A DNA stretch of 64,000 nt from Pseudomonas sp. M47T1 (GTDB lineage Bacteria; Pseudomonadota; Gammaproteobacteria; Pseudomonadales; Pseudomonadaceae), in contig NZ_AJWX01000004.1 of assembly GCF_000263855.1 (NCBI RefSeq), forward strand, positions 1 to 64,000, read 5' to 3'. Positions 45,860 through 56,329 of this stretch are shown piece after piece (position 1 is the stretch's first letter; every line of letters starts with the position of its first letter). A program made the position numbers and the translations under genes. The notes under the pieces are model-generated. The model was not told the origin of the DNA and did no database searches. It worked only from the letters and a program-made list of their open reading frames with translations.

Positions 45860-46798
45860 TTAATCTCTTTTAGCCACTAATCCCAACATTTCGACGACCG
45901 GCAGCTCCATCGCCTCCACCTCTGCCTGAAGGAAGCCGCTCAAGCGCTTCAAACGTTCACCGCCCGGGCGGGTGCGCGGCCATACCAGATAGTAGTTCAG
46001 CCCGCTGGCCACTGCCGTCGGCCACGGTAGGCTCAGCCGGCCTTGAGCAACGTCTTCGGCCACCATCAGCAGATCGCCAATGGACACGCCGTAGCCGCGG
46101 GCCGCGGCGATCATGCCCAGTTCCAGCGTATCGAAGGCCTGGCCGCCCTTGAGCGAGATCTGCCCCGCCAGGCCCATGCGCTCCAGCCAGTCGCGCCAGT
46201 CACGGCGGTCGGGCGTGGGGTGCAGCAGTTCAACACTGGCCAACTGCTCGGCGGTCCAGGGCGCGTCATTGATCAGCGCGGGGGAGCCGACCGGGATCAG
46301 CAATTCGGGAAACAGGAAGGTGGCCTCCCAATCTGGCGGAAAGCTGCCATCGCCAAGCAGCACGGCGCAATCGAAGGGCTCGTGGTTGAAGTCCACATGG
46401 TCCACGTCCATCCAGGCGCTGGTTAGCTGCACTTCGTTGCCCGCCTGCAAGTGGCGAAACCGGCTCAGGCGCGCCAGCAGCCAGCGCATGGTCAGCGTGG
46501 ATGGCGCCTTCATGCGTAGCACATCGTCTTCGCTCTGCAACGTGGCGCACGCCCGCTCCAGCGCGGCAAAGCCTTCGCGAACGCCGGGCAACAGCAGGCG
46601 CGCCGATTCACTGAGCTGCAGGTTGCGGCCATTGCGCTGAAACAGCCGGCAGGCAAAATGGTCTTCCAGCGTGCGGATATGCCGGCTGACCGCGCTTTGA
46701 GTAATCGATAACTCATCCGCCGCGCGGGTGAACGAACTGTGACGCGCCGCCGCCTCAAAGGCACGCAACGCATACAAGGGCGGCAGACGACGGGACAT
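45860..46798 (-). CDS. LysR-family regulator, GcvA-like, divergent from MATE gene
   Basis: 312 aa. The winged-helix domain is at 3-63 (LPPLYALRAFEAAARHSSFTRAADEL; ITQSAVSRHIRTLEDHF) and the effector domain at about 92-300, with GYGVSIGDLLMVAEDVAQGRL typical of GcvA-like members. It is divergent from a MATE efflux gene with a perfect T-N11-A operator between them, so the likely target is that exporter. The effector is unknown. Confidence 0.9.
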   Translation of the reverse strand: MSRRLPPLYALRAFEAAARHSSFTRAADELSITQSAVSRHIRTLEDHFACRLFQRNGRNLQLSESARLLLPGVREGFAALERACATLQSEDDVLRMKAPSTLTMRWLLARLSRFRHLQAGNEVQLTSAWMDVDHVDFNHEPFDCAVLLGDGSFPPDWEATFLFPELLIPVGSPALINDAPWTAEQLASVELLHPTPDRRDWRDWLERMGLAGQISLKGGQAFDTLELGMIAAARGYGVSIGDLLMVAEDVAQGRLSLPWPTAVASGLNYYLVWPRTRPGGERLKRLSGFLQAEVEAMELPVVEMLGLVAKRD

Positions 46799-46845
46799 TG
46801 GGAAATTTCCTACTCGGGCTATTGGCTTTGCATGGCCATACTATG

Positions 46846-46866
46846 CGCATGATTAAAACTCATGCG
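46846..46866. promoter_or_regulatory. LysR-type operator between the LysR and MATE genes
   Basis: CGCATGA-N7-TCATGCG, a perfect inverted repeat whose inner bases satisfy the T-N11-A rule (T at 46850, A at 46862). It lies 48 bp before the LysR start and 84 bp before the MATE start. Confidence 0.75.
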
Positions 46867-46950
46867 AGCCATCGTTTTTATCCTTTTGTGCAGACGTGAG
46901 CAACCGCACAGAATCGACGCTCTCCTGCTACCGGTGAAACGAGCCTGCCC

Positions 46951-48387
46951 ATGCCTTCTGCCATCCGTATCGAACTCGGTGCCCTGCTCCGCCTGGCAGG
47001 CCCGTTGATTGCCTCACAACTGGCGCACATGCTGATGGTGCTCACAGACACCCTGATGATGGCGCGCATCAGCCCCCAGGCACTGGCCGGCGGCGGGCTG
47101 GGCGCGGCCAGCTACACATTCGTGTCTATTTTCTGCATCGGCGTGATTGCCGCGGTGGGTACCCTGGCCTCGATTCGCCAAGGCGCCGGCGACACCTTGG
47201 GCGTAACCCGCCTGACCCAGGCCGGCCTGTGGCTGGCCTGGGGCATGGCGCTGGTGGCCGCCCTGGTACTGTGGAACCTGGCCCCGGTGCTGCTGATGCT
47301 TGGCCAGACGCCCGAAAACGTCGAGAGCGCCCGCCAGTTCCTGTTGCTGCTGCCCTTCGCCCTGCCCGGCTACCTCAGCTTCATGGCCCTGCGCGGCTTC
47401 ACCAGCGCCCTGGGCAAGGCCGGGCCGGTGATGATGATCAGCATCGTTGCCACGGTGGCCAACTTTGCCCTCAACTACGCGCTGATCGAAGGCCTGTTCG
47501 GCCTGCCCAAACTGGGCCTGACCGGCATCGGCCTGGTCACCGCCATCGTCGCCACGGGCATGGCCCTGGCATTGGCGTTGTACATCCGCCTCAACCGCGC
47601 CTACCTGGCCTACCCCCTGCGCCAGGGCCTGGCGCGGCCATGGCTGCCGGCGTTGCGCGAACTGTGGCGGCTGGGCCTGCCGATTGGCGGCACCTATTCG
47701 GTGGAGGTCGGGTTGTTTGCCTTCGCGGCGCTGTGCATGGGCACCATGGGCAGCACGCAACTGGCCGCGCACCAGATAGCCCTGCAGATCGTCTCGGTGG
47801 CGTTCATGGTGCCCGCCGGGTTGTCTTACGCGGTGACCATGCGTGTCGGCCAGCACTACGGGGCCGGCAACCTGCAGGCGGTGCACCTGGCAGGCCGCGT
47901 GGGCATCGGTTTCGGCACCTTTGCCATGCTGGGCTTCGCATTGCTGTTCTGGCTGGCCCCGCAGGCGCTGGTAGAGCTGTTCCTGGACCGCAACAATCCC
48001 GGCTTCACCGGCGTTATCCAGCTGGCGGTGATGCTGTTGAGCGTGGCGGCCTGGTTCGAGCTGTTCGACGGCATGCAAACCATCGCCATGGGCGCCATTC
48101 GCGGCCTGAAAGACGCCAAGACCACGTTCCTGGTGGGCCTGGGCTGCTACTGGCTGATTGGTGCACCGGCGGCGTGGGTTCTGGCCTTTCCCCTGGGCTG
48201 GGGGCCTCAGGGCGTGTGGTGGGGCCTGGCGCTGGGGCTGGCGTGCGCGGCCATCAGCCTGACCCTGGCGTTCGACTGGCGCGTACGGCGGCTCAAGGCC
48301 GCCGCCGCGCTCAGCCCTGCACCGCGCGCTGCGACAGGCCGAACATCAGGTACTCCTGAAGCTCGGCAAGCGGCAGAGGCTTGCTGA
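46951..48387 (+). CDS. MATE-family multidrug efflux transporter (NorM-like)
   Basis: 478 aa with twelve membrane spans in two bundles of six. Family markers are [29 protein letters not shown] (about 11-39) and, in the second half, [24 protein letters not shown] and the [13 protein letters not shown] segment near residue 380. It should exchange cationic drugs or metabolites for Na+ or H+ across the inner membrane. The hydrophilic C-terminal 35 residues extend past the last span and overlap the convergent GGDEF-EAL gene by 77 bases, an unusually long antisense overlap. Confidence 0.92.
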   Translation: MPSAIRIELGALLRLAGPLIASQLAHMLMVLTDTLMMARISPQALAGGGLGAASYTFVSIFCIGVIAAVGTLASIRQGAGDTLGVTRLTQAGLWLAWGMALVAALVLWNLAPVLLMLGQTPENVESARQFLLLLPFALPGYLSFMALRGFTSALGKAGPVMMISIVATVANFALNYALIEGLFGLPKLGLTGIGLVTAIVATGMALALALYIRLNRAYLAYPLRQGLARPWLPALRELWRLGLPIGGTYSVEVGLFAFAALCMGTMGSTQLAAHQIALQIVSVAFMVPAGLSYAVTMRVGQHYGAGNLQAVHLAGRVGIGFGTFAMLGFALLFWLAPQALVELFLDRNNPGFTGVIQLAVMLLSVAAWFELFDGMQTIAMGAIRGLKDAKTTFLVGLGCYWLIGAPAAWVLAFPLGWGPQGVWWGLALGLACAAISLTLAFDWRVRRLKAAAALSPAPRAATGRTSGTPEARQAAEAC

Positions 48388-49975
48388 TCAGGTAGCCCTG
48401 CACCTGGTCGCAGCCAAAGCCACGCAACATGGCCAGCTGCTCGGGCGTTTCGACACCCTCGGCCACCACTTCCAGGCTCAGGTTGTGCGCCAGGTTGATC
48501 ATGGCGTGCACCAGCTTGCGGTTCTCTTCGCGCGTTTCCATGCCGCCGACAAAGCTCTTGTCCACCTTGAGCAGGGCAATGGGCAGGCTGTTGAGGTGCA
48601 CGAAGGATGAGAAGCCAGTGCCGAAGTCATCCAGGGAAAAGCGCACGCCCAGGCGCCCCAAGGCATCCATGGTGTGCTTGACCAGGTCATTGCGGCGCAT
48701 CACTGCGGTCTCGGTCAGTTCGAACTCCAGCCAGCGGGCATCAATGCCGCGCTCGGCAATCAGCCGGCTCAGGGTGGCGAGCAACTGGCTGTCCTGGAAC
48801 TGACGGAACGACAGGTTCACCGCCATGTGCAGCTCGGGCAGGCCGCTCTCGCGCAATGCCTGCATGTCACGCAGCGCCCGGGAAATGACCCAGTAGCCCA
48901 ACGGCACGATCAAGCCGCTCTGCTCGGCCAGCGGCACGAACTCACTGGGCGGCAGCAGCCCCCGTTCGGCATGGCGCCAGCGCACCAGGGCCTCCAGGCC
49001 AACGATTGCGCCGCTTTGCAGGTCCATGCGCGGCTGGTAGTGCAGCTCCAGCTCATCGCGGCGCAGGGCGCGGCGCAATTCGCTCTCCAGGTCGGCGAGG
49101 CTGCGCGCGTTGCGGTTGATGCGTTCGTTGAAGATATGGAAAGTGCAGCCCTGAGTGCTCTTGGCCTGCTGCATGGCAATATGCGCATGCCACATCAGCG
49201 GGTCTGCCCCGGCCTGGGCGCGTGAATGGGCAATACCCAGGCTGCAGCCGATCAGCAGGCTCTCGCCGTCCACCCAGTAGGGCTCGGCCATGGCCTCGAC
49301 AATGTTCTCGGCCAGGCGCTCGGCCCTTTCGGCGTCGCGTCGGGTATCGATCAGCAGGGCAAACTCGTCGCTGCCCAGCCGCGCCAGCTGATCGCCGGCT
49401 TCCAGCTGGCCGCGCAGCCGCGACACCACTTGCAGAATGAGCCGGTCACCGGCCTGGTGGCCAAGGGCATCGTTGGCGTGGCGAAAGTTGTCCAGGTCAA
49501 TATGCCCTAGTGCCAGGCCGCGGCCCTCGAACTCGGCCAGGCGGGCATTGAGCAGGGTCTGGAACCCCTGGCGGTTGGCAATGCCAGTCAAGGGATCCTG
49601 CTCGGCCAGGCGCTGAAGGGTATTTTCCAGCACCCCGCGCTCGCGCACATGGCGCAGGCAGCGGCGCAGGGCATCCGCGCTGAGGCCGTCTTTCACCAGC
49701 CAGTCGCTGGCCCCCATGGGGGCCGTTTCCGGCTCGTGGTCCAACAGAAGCACTACCGGCAGGCCACAGCGCCCGGGCGCTGGCTGCAGTTGGGGCGTGG
49801 CCAGGACCACAGCGGCTCGATCATCCTGAAAAAGGTCGTCAACAGCCTCGAAAGACTGCGCCACTACCAGCACCGCGGCCGCCCCCAGGGGTGCCAGGCA
49901 CTCGCGCAGCGATGCCGCCCACGCTGGGTCTTGGGCCAGAAGCAGCAGGCGCACAGGTTCGACGGGCGTAGACAA
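48311..49975 (-). CDS. GGDEF-EAL protein with degenerate receiver-like head
   Basis: 554 aa, cytoplasmic. Residues 1-110 resemble a response-regulator receiver ([43 protein letters not shown]) but the phospho-acceptor Asp is not seen. The GGDEF domain (115-285) has GSDEF at 201-205 instead of GGDEF, so cyclase activity is probably weak or lost. The EAL domain (300-550) keeps EALVRW at 328-333, [15 protein letters not shown] at 449-454 and EVVAEGVET, as expected of an active c-di-GMP phosphodiesterase. It most likely lowers c-di-GMP, with GGDEF as a GTP-sensing part. Its 3' end overlaps the MATE gene. Confidence 0.92.
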   Translation of the reverse strand: MSTPVEPVRLLLLAQDPAWAASLRECLAPLGAAAVLVVAQSFEAVDDLFQDDRAAVVLATPQLQPAPGRCGLPVVLLLDHEPETAPMGASDWLVKDGLSADALRRCLRHVRERGVLENTLQRLAEQDPLTGIANRQGFQTLLNARLAEFEGRGLALGHIDLDNFRHANDALGHQAGDRLILQVVSRLRGQLEAGDQLARLGSDEFALLIDTRRDAERAERLAENIVEAMAEPYWVDGESLLIGCSLGIAHSRAQAGADPLMWHAHIAMQQAKSTQGCTFHIFNERINRNARSLADLESELRRALRRDELELHYQPRMDLQSGAIVGLEALVRWRHAERGLLPPSEFVPLAEQSGLIVPLGYWVISRALRDMQALRESGLPELHMAVNLSFRQFQDSQLLATLSRLIAERGIDARWLEFELTETAVMRRNDLVKHTMDALGRLGVRFSLDDFGTGFSSFVHLNSLPIALLKVDKSFVGGMETREENRKLVHAMINLAHNLSLEVVAEGVETPEQLAMLRGFGCDQVQGYLISKPLPLAELQEYLMFGLSQRAVQG

Positions 49976-50237
49976 GCGGGCTCCTCAGGAAAATCCACAG
50001 GCAGTGACGGCTGGAAAGGCACAGCATCGACGGTCAAAGGGTGCCCGCATATTATTCGGGATCATCCCTAACCGCTATTTTCGACTATCTGCGGTAATTT
50101 TGTTACGTATCCTGCTGCAAAGTATCAAAACCGGCAAATTTAGATAGAGGGGCACGTCACAGTGTCGGATGGTCGCGGCATAATCCTGCGACCCTGTTAA
50201 AATGCCCGGCCATTTCCGCTAGCGACCCTATTTTCGC

Positions 50238-52247
50238 ATGTCCCGACTCAACCCCCGGCAGCAAGAAGCCGTGAACTACGTCGGCGGCCCACTTCTGGTG
50301 CTCGCCGGTGCCGGTTCCGGCAAGACCAGCGTGATCACCCGCAAGATCGCGCACCTGGTACAGAACTGCGGCATCCGCGCCCAGTACATCGTCGCCATGA
50401 CCTTTACCAACAAGGCCGCGCGCGAGATGAAGGAGCGCGTGGGCACCCTGCTGCGCGGCGGTGAAGGCCGCGGCCTGACCGTGTCGACGTTCCACAACCT
50501 GGGCCTGAACATCATCCGCAAGGAGCATGTGCGCCTGGGCTACAAGCCTGGTTTCTCGATCTTTGACGAAACAGACGTCAAGGCGCTGATGACCGACATC
50601 ATGCAGAAGGAATACTCGGGCGAAGACGGCGTGGACGAGATCAAGAACATGATCGGCGCCTGGAAGAACGACCTGATCCTGCCGCCTGAGGCCCTGGAAA
50701 ACGCCCGCAACCCCAAGGAGCAGACCGCCGCCATCGTCTACACCCACTACCAGCGCACGCTGAAGGCGTTCAACGCCGTGGACTTCGACGACCTGATCCT
50801 GCTGCCGGTCAAGCTGTTCCAGGAACACGCCGACATTCTGGAAAAATGGCAGAACAAGGTGCGTTACCTGCTGGTGGACGAATACCAGGACACCAACGCC
50901 AGCCAGTACCTGCTGGTGAAACTATTGATCGGCACCCGCTGCCAGTTCACCGTGGTAGGCGACGACGATCAGTCGATCTACGCCTGGCGCGGCGCGCGCC
51001 CGGAAAACCTGATGCTGCTCAAGGATGACTACCCCTCCTTGAAGGTGGTGATGCTGGAGCAGAACTACCGCTCCACCAGCCGTATCCTGCGCTGCGCCAA
51101 CGTGCTGATCTCCAACAACCCCCACGCGTTCGAAAAACAACTGTGGAGCGAGATGGGCCACGGTGACGAGATTCGCGTGCTGCGGTGCAAGAACGAGGAT
51201 GCCGAGGCCGAACGCGTGGCCATGGAGATCCTCACCTTGCACCTGCGTACCGACCGCCCCTACAGCGATTTCGCCATCCTGTACCGTGGTAACTACCAGG
51301 CCAAGCTGATCGAACTGAAGTTGCAGCACCACCAGGTGCCCTACCGCCTGAGCGGCGGCAACAGCTTTTTCGGCCGCCAGGAAGTGAAGGACCTGATGGC
51401 CTACTTCCGCCTGATCGTGAACCCGGACGACGACAACGCCTTCCTGCGGGTGATCAACGTGCCGCGCCGGGAAATCGGCTCCACCACGCTGGAGAAGCTG
51501 GGCAACTACGCCACCGAACGCAAGGTGTCGATGTATCAGGCAACCGACGAGCTGGGCCTGACCGAGCACCTGGATGCGCGCTTCACCGACCGCCTGTCAC
51601 GCTTCAAGCGCTACATGGACAAAGTGCGCGAGAACTGTGCCGGCGAAGACCCGATCGCGGCGCTGCGCAGCATGATCATGGACATCGACTACGAAACCTG
51701 GATTCGCACTAACAGTTCCAGCGACAAAGCCGCCGATTACCGCATGAGCAACGTGTGGTTCCTGGTGGAGGCGTTGAAAAATACCCTGGAAAAAGACGAA
51801 GAAGGCGGCATGACCATCGAGGAAGCCATCGGTAAACTGGTGCTTCGCGATATGCTTGAACGTCAGCAGGAAGAAGAAGACGGTGCCGAGGGCGTGCAGA
51901 TGATGACCCTGCATGCCTCCAAGGGCCTGGAATTCCCCTACGTGTTCATCATGGGCATGGAAGAGGAAATCCTTCCGCACCGCTCCAGTATCGAGGCCGA
52001 CACCATCGAGGAAGAGCGCCGCCTGGCCTACGTGGGCATTACCCGCGCCCGCCAGACCCTGGCGTTCACCTTCGCGGCCAAGCGCAAGCAATACGGCGAA
52101 ATCATCGATTGCGCGCCCAGCCGCTTTCTCGATGAGCTGCCGCCGGATGACCTGGCCTGGGAAGGCAATGATGACACCCCCACGGAAGTCAAAGCCGTAA
52201 GAGGCAACAGTGCATTGGCCGATATTCGCGCCATGCTCAAACGATAA
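50238..52247 (+). CDS. rep: ATP-dependent DNA helicase Rep
   Basis: 669 aa, UvrD/Rep superfamily 1 helicase. It begins SRLNPRQQEAVNYVGGPLLVLAGAGSGKT with Walker A at 23-30; motif II is LLVDEYQDTN, motif III VVGDDDQSIYAWRGA, motif IV VMLEQNYRSTSRIL, motif V MTLHASKGLEFPYVF and motif VI YVGITRARQTLAF. Rep unwinds 3' to 5' and removes proteins ahead of replication forks. No clear Shine-Dalgarno sequence precedes the ATG. Upstream, a small GGTCGC/GCGACC hairpin (50171-50193) lies in the leader. Confidence 0.96.
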   Translation: MSRLNPRQQEAVNYVGGPLLVLAGAGSGKTSVITRKIAHLVQNCGIRAQYIVAMTFTNKAAREMKERVGTLLRGGEGRGLTVSTFHNLGLNIIRKEHVRLGYKPGFSIFDETDVKALMTDIMQKEYSGEDGVDEIKNMIGAWKNDLILPPEALENARNPKEQTAAIVYTHYQRTLKAFNAVDFDDLILLPVKLFQEHADILEKWQNKVRYLLVDEYQDTNASQYLLVKLLIGTRCQFTVVGDDDQSIYAWRGARPENLMLLKDDYPSLKVVMLEQNYRSTSRILRCANVLISNNPHAFEKQLWSEMGHGDEIRVLRCKNEDAEAERVAMEILTLHLRTDRPYSDFAILYRGNYQAKLIELKLQHHQVPYRLSGGNSFFGRQEVKDLMAYFRLIVNPDDDNAFLRVINVPRREIGSTTLEKLGNYATERKVSMYQATDELGLTEHLDARFTDRLSRFKRYMDKVRENCAGEDPIAALRSMIMDIDYETWIRTNSSSDKAADYRMSNVWFLVEALKNTLEKDEEGGMTIEEAIGKLVLRDMLERQQEEEDGAEGVQMMTLHASKGLEFPYVFIMGMEEEILPHRSSIEADTIEEERRLAYVGITRARQTLAFTFAAKRKQYGEIIDCAPSRFLDELPPDDLAWEGNDDTPTEVKAVRGNSALADIRAMLKR

Positions 52248-52261
52248 TTCAACAACGCCTC

Positions 52262-52279
52262 GGCCCCGTAGCCGGGGCC
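52262..52279. other. GC-rich hairpin between rep and xpt
   Basis: GGCCCC-GTAGCC-GGGGCC, a perfect 6-bp stem 15 bases after the rep stop and 24 before the xpt GTG. No T-run follows, so it may be a weak terminator or part of the xpt leader. No purine riboswitch fold was recognised. Confidence 0.5.
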
Positions 52280-52293
52280 AATACGTATATTGA

Positions 52294-52875
<582 letters not shown>

Positions 52876-52888
52876 CCCCTCAAGACTT

Positions 52889-52953
52889 GTGGGGGCTGGC
52901 TTGCCAGCGAGCTGTTCAGGGCCCTCAAAGCTCGCTGGCAAGCCAGCTCCCAC
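52889..52953. repeat. 25-bp-arm inverted repeat after xpt
   Basis: GTGGGGGCTGGCTTGCCAGC followed by GAGCT (52889-52913) pairs with AGCTCGCTGGCAAGCCAGCT followed by CCCAC (52929-52953) with a single mismatch. It lies between the convergent xpt and acyl-CoA hydrolase genes and is a REP-type pair distinct from the 23137 and 31464 pairs. Confidence 0.88.
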
Positions 52954-52967
52954 AAAGATCTTGCTGG

Positions 52968-54914
52968 CTACCCCCGCAGGTAGCTCAAGGGCTCCGGCTG
53001 CGCAGTGGCCTGCAACCCCGCCAACAGCAGCCGTTGCAACAGATCCTCGCGCAAGCCGTCCGGCTGCGCCAATTGCATGCGCATCAGGTGCACGGGAAAC
53101 GCCGAGGCAGCGGGCGCGTCCAGTGCCGCCTTGCCCAGGTCCAGTAACTCGGTGAGCTTGAACTTGCTCTTGAGCCAGTTCAACGCACGTAACAAGTCAC
53201 GCTCTTCAGCGGTGAAATCACAGCCAAGCGGGTATTCGGGGAACAGTGACGCGTGCTTGTTCGCCAGCGCCTGCAACCGTTCGGGGCTGTTATGAGTGAA
53301 GCGCGGGTGCAGCCGGAAGTCGTTGGGCAGCTTGCCGGCTATCTGCGCCTGCTCGATCAAGGCCGTCTGGAAGCGCGAATCGGTGATGGTCAGCATCGCC
53401 TCGATGACCTGGGCATCAGTACGCCCGCGCAGGTCGGCGATGCCGTACTCGGTGACCACAATGTCGCGCAGGTGGCGAGGAATGGTGCAGTGACCGTACT
53501 CCCAAAGAATATTGGAACTGACCTCACCACCTGCCTCGCGCCAACTGCGCAACACCAGAATCGAGCGTGCGTCGTGCAGCGCATGGCCCTGCACCACGAA
53601 GTTGTACTGCCCACCCACTCCGCTCAACACCCGCCCATCCTCCAACTGGTCGGACACGGCCGCCCCCAGCAGGGTCACGGTGAACACCGTGTTGATGAAG
53701 CGTGCATCGCGACGCTGCAAGCGCTTGAGCTGTTCCTGGCCATACAGCTCGTTGATGTAGCTGATGGCCGTCATGTTGAAGTTTTTCAGGCTGTGCGGCG
53801 GCAATTCCCGCAGCCGCTGATAGAAACTGCGCGGGCCCAGGAAAAACCCGCCATGCACGCTCACCCCGTCAGGCTCGCCGCCGTCCAGCCGGCCAGCATT
53901 GGCCAGCGCCTGGGTGGCCAGGTCGGGGTAGACCTTGCGCCGTACGATGCCGGCATCTGCCAGCACCATCAGGCCGTTGACGAACATCTCGCTGCAGCCA
54001 TAAAGGCCTTCGGCAAAGGCTTCCAGCCCCCCTTCGCGCTCGATCAATGGCCGCCAGGGCGCCAGGTCAATGTCTTCCAGCAGCGCGCGGTAGCCCGTGT
54101 TATCAGCCTGCCGCGCCAACAGCGCGGCGGTCAAGGCATCGCCCATGGAGCCGATACCAATCTGCAAGGTGCCCCCATCGCGCACCAGGGCGCTGGCATG
54201 CAGGCCGATGAAATGGTCCTGCAACCCCACGGGCATGTTTGGTGTGGAAAACAGCGTGGTGGTGTCGGACTCGTCGATCATCAGGTCGAACAGGCTGCGG
54301 TCCACCTCGGCATCGCCCGCCATGAACGGCAACTCGGCGTGCACCTGGCCCAGCATCAGGATGGTCTCGCCGGCCTCGCGGCGCCGCGCAATCATGGGCA
54401 GCAGGTCCAGGGTGATATCGGGGTTGCAGCTAAGGCTCAGCTTGGCTGGCTGATACGGGTCCTGGGCAACCAGCTGGGCCACCAGGTTCAGGCCCTGGGC
54501 ATTGATATCGCGGGCCGCGTGGCTGTAGTTGCTGCTGACGTAGGATTGCTGCGCCGTATGGCTGTGCAGCAGGTTGCCTGGCTGCATGAAGAACTGCTCG
54601 ACCCGGATATTGGCCGGCAGTCTGTCAGCGTGCAGGTCGCTCAGGAAATCAAGCTCGGGGTAGTCGCCATACACCCGCGCCACGAACGGCTCCAGGAATC
54701 GCTTCTGCAAGCCATCCCCCAGCTTCGGCCTGCCCAGGCTCAGCGCGGTGTAGATCGTCAGCCGCCGCTGGGGCAACTGGCGCATGCGCGCATACAGCGC
54801 ATTTACGAACAGATTGGGTTTGCCCAGCCCCAACGGCAAGCCCATGTGGATATGGGCTGGCAGACGCGCCAGTACCTCATCCACGGCTCGATCGATCGAA
54901 CAGACTTGCGTCAT
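52968..54914 (-). CDS. Acetyl-CoA hydrolase/transferase family protein
   Basis: 648 aa. The ATG at 54914 (MTQVCSIDRAVDEVLARLPAHIHMGLPLGLGKPN, first 34 residues) follows GGAGGTGCCG; a longer frame upstream is unsupported. The N-terminal half resembles the hydrolase/transferase N domain, and the C-terminal half has LSGVGGQYNFVVQGH (about 455-470) and VVTEYGIADLRGRTDAQVIEAML, the coenzyme A-transferase family I signatures. It is longer than the usual 500-residue acetate:succinyl-CoA transferases, resembling a long Pseudomonas subgroup. It probably moves CoA between short acyl groups; the substrate is unknown. Confidence 0.85.
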   Translation of the reverse strand: MTQVCSIDRAVDEVLARLPAHIHMGLPLGLGKPNLFVNALYARMRQLPQRRLTIYTALSLGRPKLGDGLQKRFLEPFVARVYGDYPELDFLSDLHADRLPANIRVEQFFMQPGNLLHSHTAQQSYVSSNYSHAARDINAQGLNLVAQLVAQDPYQPAKLSLSCNPDITLDLLPMIARRREAGETILMLGQVHAELPFMAGDAEVDRSLFDLMIDESDTTTLFSTPNMPVGLQDHFIGLHASALVRDGGTLQIGIGSMGDALTAALLARQADNTGYRALLEDIDLAPWRPLIEREGGLEAFAEGLYGCSEMFVNGLMVLADAGIVRRKVYPDLATQALANAGRLDGGEPDGVSVHGGFFLGPRSFYQRLRELPPHSLKNFNMTAISYINELYGQEQLKRLQRRDARFINTVFTVTLLGAAVSDQLEDGRVLSGVGGQYNFVVQGHALHDARSILVLRSWREAGGEVSSNILWEYGHCTIPRHLRDIVVTEYGIADLRGRTDAQVIEAMLTITDSRFQTALIEQAQIAGKLPNDFRLHPRFTHNSPERLQALANKHASLFPEYPLGCDFTAEERDLLRALNWLKSKFKLTELLDLGKAALDAPAASAFPVHLMRMQLAQPDGLREDLLQRLLLAGLQATAQPEPLSYLRG

Positions 54915-55001
54915 CGGCACCTCCGCTTGCGTCCAGTTGGGGTTTGACCGTTTATTACACAGAATCAATCCATGGAATATGTTTCCAGACAAAACATACC
55001 G

Positions 55002-55029
55002 GTAGCCGCAGCCTGGCGGCAGCGGCTAC
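55002..55029. repeat. Short palindrome (family C)
   Basis: GTAGCCGC (55002-55009) pairs with GCGGCTAC (55022-55029), with AGCCTGGCGGCA between. It is the simplest copy of the unit at 38102 and 39492. Confidence 0.75.
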
Positions 55030-55046
55030 GGCGTTAATGGGGGCGG

Positions 55047-55472
55047 TTACAGGCCGGACATTTTCTTGATGGCGCCCTTCAGCTCGTCGTCGGTGCAGTC
55101 GGAGCAGGTGCCCTTGGGCGGCATGGAGTTGATGCCGGTGATGGCCTTGGCCAGCAGGCCGTCGACGCCGCCCTGCTCTTTGGCGCGCTTGCCCCAGTCG
55201 GCGGCGTCGCCGATTTTCGGCGAGCCCAGCAGGCCGGTGCCATGGCAGGCGTTGCAGTGTTTGGCGATAACGTCGTCGGGGGTTTTCGCGGCGCCGCCGG
55301 CTGCCACAGCGGTCACCTCCATGCCAGGGCATTGCTTGCCCTGCACGCAAACCTGCCCTACAGGTTCCAGGCGCTTGGCAATATCGTCAGTGGTGGTTGC
55401 CTGGGCAGTCAGGGCCCAGAGGGCCAGTACGGTTGCTGGTGCGGCCAGCATCTTGTTGATTTTAAAGTTCAC
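55047..55472 (-). CDS. Cytochrome c5-family protein
   Basis: 141 aa. A GTG start at 55472 is chosen because GAGGG lies eight bases upstream and it opens into a signal peptide (cleavage after AQA near residue 24). The haem site is CNACH at 73-77, the likely axial Met is Met117 (INSMPPKG), and a CSDC pair at 123-126 matches the disulfide typical of cytochrome c5. Two further cysteines, 42 and 48, precede the haem domain. It is a periplasmic electron carrier; its partner is unknown. It stands alone upstream of the CoA-transferase-type gene. Confidence 0.87.
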   Translation of the reverse strand: MNFKINKMLAAPATVLALWALTAQATTTDDIAKRLEPVGQVCVQGKQCPGMEVTAVAAGGAAKTPDDVIAKHCNACHGTGLLGSPKIGDAADWGKRAKEQGGVDGLLAKAITGINSMPPKGTCSDCTDDELKGAIKKMSGL

Positions 55473-55644
55473 GCGTACACCCTCATGGTGGCTAATCGCG
55501 CCCGCGGCCACGGTTTCGCGGGCAGCGTCCAGTATAGCGACAAAGCCTGCCGCCCCGGAACGACCCTATTATTCTAGTGGGTATTGCCGTGAATCACGTT
55601 GGTCACGGCTCCCCTGATAACTGAGTGTAGCGGTGTATGGGCGA

Positions 55645-56193
55645 TCAGAAGTTCGCTGGCGTGGCGGCGCTGATCAGCCGCGCAGGCTGGTCATAGGGGT
55701 TGCGAAAACGATGGGGCTTGGTGCTTTCGAAGTAGTAGCTGTCGCCTACTTCCAGAATGAAAGTTTCCGCACCCACCACCAGCTCCAGTTTGCCTTCGAC
55801 CAGGATGCCGGTCTCCTCGCCCTCGTGGGTGAGCATTTCCTCACCGGTATCGGCGCCCGGCGGGTAAATTTCGTTGAGAAACGCGATAGCGCGGCTCGGA
55901 TGGGCCTTGCCGACCAGCTTCATGGTCACGGCGCCGTCGGAGATGTCGATCAGCTCGTTGGCCTTATAGACGATCTGGGTCGGGTTTTCGGGCTGCAGCT
56001 CTTCGGAGAAGAATTCCACCATGGACATGGGAATGCCCCCCAGCACTTTGCGCAGGGAGCTGATCGAGGGACTGACGCTATTCTTCTCGATCATCGAAAT
56101 GGTGCTGTTGGTGACGCCCGCACGCTTGGCGAGTTCACGCTGGGACAGACCTTTGAGTTTGCGAATGGCTTGCAGTCGTTCACCGACGTCCAA
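55645..56193 (-). CDS. XRE-family regulator with cupin domain (PuuR-like)
   Basis: 182 aa. An N-terminal helix-turn-helix (GERLQAIRKLKGLSQRELAKRAGVTNSTISMIEK, about 4-37) is joined to a C-terminal cupin-2 beta barrel (EEMLTHEGEETGILVEGKLELVVGAETFIL, about 118-147). This is the arrangement of PuuR and related repressors of amine or amino-acid catabolism. It lies just downstream of the dad operon (alr end) on the same strand; a TGAACG/CGTTCA inverted repeat precedes it. Targets and ligand are not known from sequence. Confidence 0.9.
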   Translation of the reverse strand: MDVGERLQAIRKLKGLSQRELAKRAGVTNSTISMIEKNSVSPSISSLRKVLGGIPMSMVEFFSEELQPENPTQIVYKANELIDISDGAVTMKLVGKAHPSRAIAFLNEIYPPGADTGEEMLTHEGEETGILVEGKLELVVGAETFILEVGDSYYFESTKPHRFRNPYDQPARLISAATPANF

Positions 56194-56236
56194 TGCGGGA
56201 GCCTCCAGGGGGTATTCACGGTCAAGGGGTGTTTTT

Positions 56237-56263
56237 TGAACGTTATCATGGCAACAGCGTTCA
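56237..56263. promoter_or_regulatory. Inverted repeat upstream of the cupin regulator, candidate operator
   Basis: TGAACG-N15-CGTTCA, a perfect 6-bp inverted repeat 44-70 bp before the regulator's start, placed where autoregulation would act. Confidence 0.5.
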
Positions 56264-56329
56264 GTATTTACAACACTTTGACCCGTGAGGTACTACACCC
56301 CGGCGGCGTGCGATGCGGCCTTCTGCCTC

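Noticed and set aside
53253..54947. 564-codon plus-strand frame opposite the CoA hydrolase/transferase gene
   Set aside because: Antisense to a full-length enzyme with clear family motifs; no domain recognised in the plus-strand product.
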